The notes below the pieces were generated by a model. That model saw only the letters and a list, made by a program, of their open reading frames with translations, did not search any database and was not told the DNA's origin. The position numbers were made by a program, and so were the translations under genes. Below are positions 62,401 through 64,000 of a DNA stretch of 64,000 nt, in pieces. The stretch covers positions 5,871,949-5,935,948 of the forward strand of contig OY365809.1 in assembly GCA_959347315.1 (NCBI GenBank), given 5' to 3'. This DNA comes from Bimastos eiseni. Taxonomy: Eukaryota > Annelida > Clitellata > Crassiclitellata > Lumbricidae. Positions within the stretch are counted from its first letter, which is position 1; each line of letters starts with the position of its first letter.

Positions 62401-63586
62401 CCCATCAATGCATTGTTACTTGATATGAAGTTTCAGGCAGAACGACAAAAGACAACTGCTGGTAAATAGCCATCTTTTAACAACCATCTAAAGGGAAACA
62501 ACTTCATAAATAATTCCAGCAACTCAAACTTTCGATCAATTTGTACAAGAATTCAAGAACTCTGCAGCTTCAGTGTAGCTTGTAAAATCAATGACGTTTC
62601 GGGTGATCTCATACTTCATTCTGTGCCAGTTGCCTTTCTGAAACATTGAGGTCGTGAAGATTGATTTCCTTCAGAATAACTAACGAATCATCATCTTTTT
62701 TCCGGTAAAGAACAGCCGTTCCATAAGCACCTAAGAGCAAAACAACCACAACACAAACAGCTTCACTAAAGCGCACAGACAAATCGATTCTCTTAAGAAA
62801 TGAAAACACCCATCATAGCAACGTCAAAATTTCATCTTTACCACATCAGTTTGTCCTCAGTGCAACATAGAAGTTGGTCATGGCTGGTACATCAAGCTGG
62901 ATTATGTTACCCATTTCCAAGATATGCATATAATATGTATACATGTGAGAATTATGCATTGGTATGCATATATATTATGCATACATTGTATAGATTTCTG
63001 TTATCATAAGATGACGAGCTAACAGCTCTTTCTTCAACTTGAACAGACATAAGTTGTTTTCGCTCAATTCGGTGCATAACAGGGTGGCCCTAACTAGCAT
63101 GGCCGACAGCCGTTTCGCCACCTATTCGAGTCTCCCAGGCAATCATCAACCATTACAAAGCCTATATGTACTTGCACTTGATTTTAGATTGCTGAATAAA
63201 CTACAACTGATTGATTGATTAATTGAATGATAGATAGATTGATTGATTGATACAAGCAGTGCATGTCTGGTTTATTATATAGTGCCTTTTATGAACCTAA
63301 CACAGGTATTAAGTTTACACCTACAGAAGGCAAAGCCAGAATTTTGTGATCATGTACGTGTTCCAATGACCATTATCAAGTGCCATGCTATTGTAATGGT
63401 CTAATGTAGAGTAGGTTAAGATACTAAGCTGGATTTTATATAAATAAATTTCAGACTGTGTTTTTCGTGTCTCTATATTTCATTTGTTTCTGATAAACCT
63501 AATGTGCCATAGAATATGACAAAAGATATCCGTGTAAGCATTCACCAACCTTTTCCAACTGTCCGAATCTTTTCAAAGCCTGCCAT
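46458..63586 (-). CDS. NEK9: NEK9-type (Nercc1-like) NIMA-related kinase with RCC1 repeats and C-terminal coiled coil
   Basis: Twenty-seven coding exons (5' to 3'): 63550-63586, 62615-62730, 62102-62205, 61683-61802, 60854-60995, 60204-60332, 59639-59764, 59202-59299, 58765-58843, 58106-58260, 57130-57270, 55955-56077, 55210-55396, 54325-54543, 53198-53441, 52714-52797, 52096-52198, 51585-51734, 51096-51210, 50352-50508, 49479-49522, 49082-49203, 48451-48609, 47995-48064, 47619-47738, 46839-46943, 46458-46577. Phases agree throughout: 3,369 nt, 1,122 residues. Kinase about 4-258, RCC1-like about 291-612, Ser-rich tail with an [10 protein letters not shown] basic cluster and an MWLKREL motif, coiled coil about 985-1095. 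The domain order fits NEK9, which acts in mitotic spindle assembly upstream of NEK6/7 in vertebrates; the kinase domain also recalls NEK8. The acceptor at 50508 and the 44-nt exon at 49479 are the least certain. Confidence 0.9.
46693..46850 (-). repeat. 18-bp tandem repeat carrying serial 5' splice sites
   Basis: On the minus strand the unit is CAGGTATGCCTCTGTATA. GT donors follow bases 46839 (the donor used in the model, CTACAG/GTACGT), 46821, 46803, 46785, 46767, 46749, 46717 and 46699; all spacings are 18 except one of 32. Each unit also ends in a pyrimidine-ATACAG, resembling an acceptor. Confidence 0.85.
47058..47130 (-). other. Exon-like cassette in the NEK9-type gene, not in the main model
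   Basis: A 73-nt minus-strand segment lies between an AACACATAG acceptor and a GAG/GTAAAC donor. It is open in the expected phase as [19 protein letters not shown] and on. Its length is not a multiple of three, and the next exon would then hit a stop after a few codons, so inclusion would replace the C-terminus. It may be chance. Confidence 0.25.
47395..47500. repeat. (AAT)n-(AGT)n compound microsatellite
   Basis: About 40 bp of AAT followed by about 55 bp of AGT, in the intron after the exon 47619-47738. Confidence 0.95.
50960..51006 (+). mobile_element. CR1-like LINE 3'-end stub
   Basis: GTGCTATATAAATCTTTG followed by an AATGAATGAATG tail. Similar stubs are near 16170 (minus), 59945 (plus), 60715 (plus) and 62080 (minus), all in the kinase gene or SELENBP1-like copy A introns. 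Confidence 0.5.
51770..52060. repeat. (GATG)n-rich minisatellite
   Basis: About 290 bp of ATGGATGGATGAATAGATGG-type repeats in the intron between the exons 52096-52198 and 51585-51734. The Ser/His/Pro/Ile-rich open frames here are artefacts. Confidence 0.95.
52240..52620. repeat. Minisatellite of CAGCCATTCCATGAACTCAG units
   Basis: About ten degenerate units of roughly 35-45 bp built from CCAGCCATTCCATGAACTC and CAGCTAGCCACACAGCCA phrases, in the intron between the exons 52714-52797 and 52096-52198. The pyrimidine/AG content supplies many cryptic acceptor-like sites. Confidence 0.85.
54616..55015 (-). mobile_element. CR1-like LINE fragment
   Basis: The minus strand reads [19 protein letters not shown], then [14 protein letters not shown], then CGCTATATAAATT near the end. 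This is the C-terminus and 3' end of a CR1-like reverse transcriptase ORF, diverged, in an intron of the kinase gene in the same orientation. Confidence 0.7.
55504..55655 (+). pseudogene. Inverted copy of the NEK9 RCC1 exon (53335-53492) inside an upstream intron
   Basis: The plus strand here matches the minus strand of 53335-53492, including GCTGCCACAAAAGACTTCAG, GTCATCTGGGGATTGC and intronic AAGATAGTTGAATAACAT. It spans part of the exon and its upstream intron, so it is a DNA-level inverted duplication. A 7-nt insertion near 55570 breaks the reading frame. It is antisense to the host gene. Confidence 0.85.
56200..56390 (+). mobile_element. tRNA-derived SINE
   Basis: GATTGGTTAGAGCACGCGG (A box), then GCGAATTCAAGACTCC (B-box-like), then the body phrase GACCTTGAGCAAGTCTTTCA shared with 1675 and 46210. 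It lies in a kinase-gene intron. Confidence 0.65.
56515..56595. repeat. (CT)n/(TCTG)n microsatellite
   Basis: About 80 bp of CTCTCTGTCTCTC repeats in a kinase-gene intron. Confidence 0.95.
57810..57925 (-). mobile_element. tRNA-derived SINE
   Basis: Minus strand: TGGTGGCCAACTGACTAGAG (A-box region), GCTATGGGTTTGAAACTCC (B box), then a CCTGAGACAGTTACTCTGTG body. It lies in a kinase-gene intron. Confidence 0.6.
58567..58611 (-). other. 45-nt exon-like segment with in-frame stop (candidate poison exon)
   Basis: It is bounded by a TGTGTTACAG acceptor and a GAGAG/GTAATC donor between the exons 58765-58843 and 58106-58260. Those exons join in frame without it. Included, it reads ACT TGC TCC and on to TAG as the ninth codon. 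In another phase it is open ([14 protein letters not shown]), so a mis-set neighbouring splice site cannot be fully excluded. Confidence 0.35.
58930..59145 (-). mobile_element. SINE with (ATTGT)n tail
   Basis: Minus strand: tRNA-like head GTGGCCGATTCGTTAGACTG, degenerate B box, body GTGCACTTGTGAACTTTGG and GAAGGAGGGC, tail TTGTATTGTATTG. It is the same family as 61075-61245. Confidence 0.7.
60640..60750 (+). mobile_element. CR1-like LINE 3'-end stub
   Basis: GGGAGCGCCTCCAAGTAAG then GGTGCTATATAAGTCC and a GAATGATCGAATGAATT tail: the common 3' end of the CR1-like elements seen elsewhere in the window. No coding part remains. Confidence 0.5.
61075..61245 (-). mobile_element. SINE with (ATTGT)n tail
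   Basis: Minus strand: GGACCAAGAGCAAGTCC-like phrases on the 5' side, then GTGCACTTAGGAACTTAGG, GAAGGAGGGC and three TTGTA tail units. It pairs with 58930-59145. Confidence 0.65.
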
Positions 63587-63650
63587 AGTCTGGATGTGAC
63601 CACTCCAGGTGCGAATCTTATGAGAACAGAAGTACAATTCCCCCACATAC
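63587..63650 (-). other. NEK9: 5' UTR part of the first coding exon of the NEK9-type gene
   Basis: Upstream of the ATG the minus strand runs 64 nt back to a strong acceptor (TACTTTTTTAG, AG at 63651-63652). This suggests a non-coding 5' exon further upstream, possibly beyond the window end. Confidence 0.5.
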
Positions 63651-63659
63651 CTAAAAAAG

Positions 63660-64000
63660 TAGACATTCTCACCCATCAATTGTTCAGTCTGCAATAAATA
63701 ATCGATTTATATAATAAATAATAAGAGATTTTTATAGCACCTTTCAGATTATCGATTCCAGAGCACTACTGACCCAACCCTGGCTAAAGGCAGCAAGCAG
63801 TCTTGAGGCTAAACTGGCCACACTTGTCAGTTAAGACATTCAAGTAATAATTATTTGATTCACATACTGTAATTATTTCACTTCCTCACAAATGTTTGAA
63901 GATTAAAAATTACATTCAGATTCCAGAACAGATGATATGCAGAACAAATACTGAAAGCATCATTATTGCCTTTTCTGTATTTAGCAGTGTTATAAATGAG
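63660..64000. other. Upstream flank of the NEK9-type gene, no gene seen
   Basis: AT-rich. It contains a short CTTTCAGATTATCGATTCCAG-like phrase after TTTTTATAGCACC, perhaps another LINE stub. The kinase promoter is not identifiable. Confidence 0.4.

Larger units (their letters stand above)
59639..63586 (-). other. NEK9: Kinase-domain exons of the NEK9-type gene (residues 1-258)
   Basis: Seven exons. Visible catalytic elements: glycine loop [15 protein letters not shown] (residues 10-24 or so), VAIK-type lysine Lys33 in VILKEI, HRDLKTDN with catalytic Asp127 and Asn132, DFG at 145-147 (GDFGIAK), activation-segment end GTPYYISPE at 164-172, and DVWALGC in subdomain IX. The HRD triplet is split by the intron between 61683 and 60995. 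All key residues are present, so the kinase should be active. The start is chosen at 63584-63586 because it gives the short NEK8-like N-terminus [13 protein letters not shown] and no earlier in-frame coding sequence is seen. Confidence 0.92.

Overview
The window is animal nuclear DNA. Its genes are split by spliceosomal introns (GT-AG, with probable GC-AG cases), it is full of LINE, SINE and hAT debris and microsatellites, and its proteins are metazoan families. The recurring TAGGCCTA word and CR1-like LINEs fit a marine invertebrate, perhaps an echinoderm or hemichordate; this is an impression, not a proof.

Layout: (1) About 0-4.6 kb, plus strand: the 3' part of a gene for a DUF7869-type, RNase H-like, transposon-derived protein, with one apparent 1-nt frameshift, followed by a decayed second copy of its tail. 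(2) About 5.2-8.3 kb: non-coding DNA studded with short hairpins and built of diverged repeats that I cannot assign to a known element. It is the least explained stretch of the window. (3) 11.7-22.5 kb and 24.5-33.5 kb, minus strand: two tandem 11-exon genes for selenium-binding protein 1 / methanethiol oxidase. Each assembles by hand into 476 codons with matching intron phases. Their introns hold hAT MITEs, LINE ends and, in copy A, a recent partial duplicate of exon 8. (4) 33.5-46.4 kb: intergenic DNA with MITEs, a 73-bp palindrome, a 1.85-kb array of a 48-bp satellite and several microsatellites. (5) 46.5-63.6 kb, minus strand: a NEK9-type (Nercc1-like) kinase gene. Its 27 coding exons have consistent phases and assemble to 1,122 codons: kinase domain, RCC1-like repeats, Ser-rich basic tail and C-terminal coiled coil. 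An inverted partial copy of one of its RCC1 exons lies in an intron, and the donor of the penultimate exon is embedded in an 18-bp tandem repeat that multiplies 5' splice sites.

The three gene groups are not an operon or an obvious functional cluster: a mobile-element-type protein, a thiol-metabolism enzyme pair and a mitotic/ciliary kinase. All exon models come from reading splice consensus, phase and recalled family resemblance. No transcript data or database search was available.
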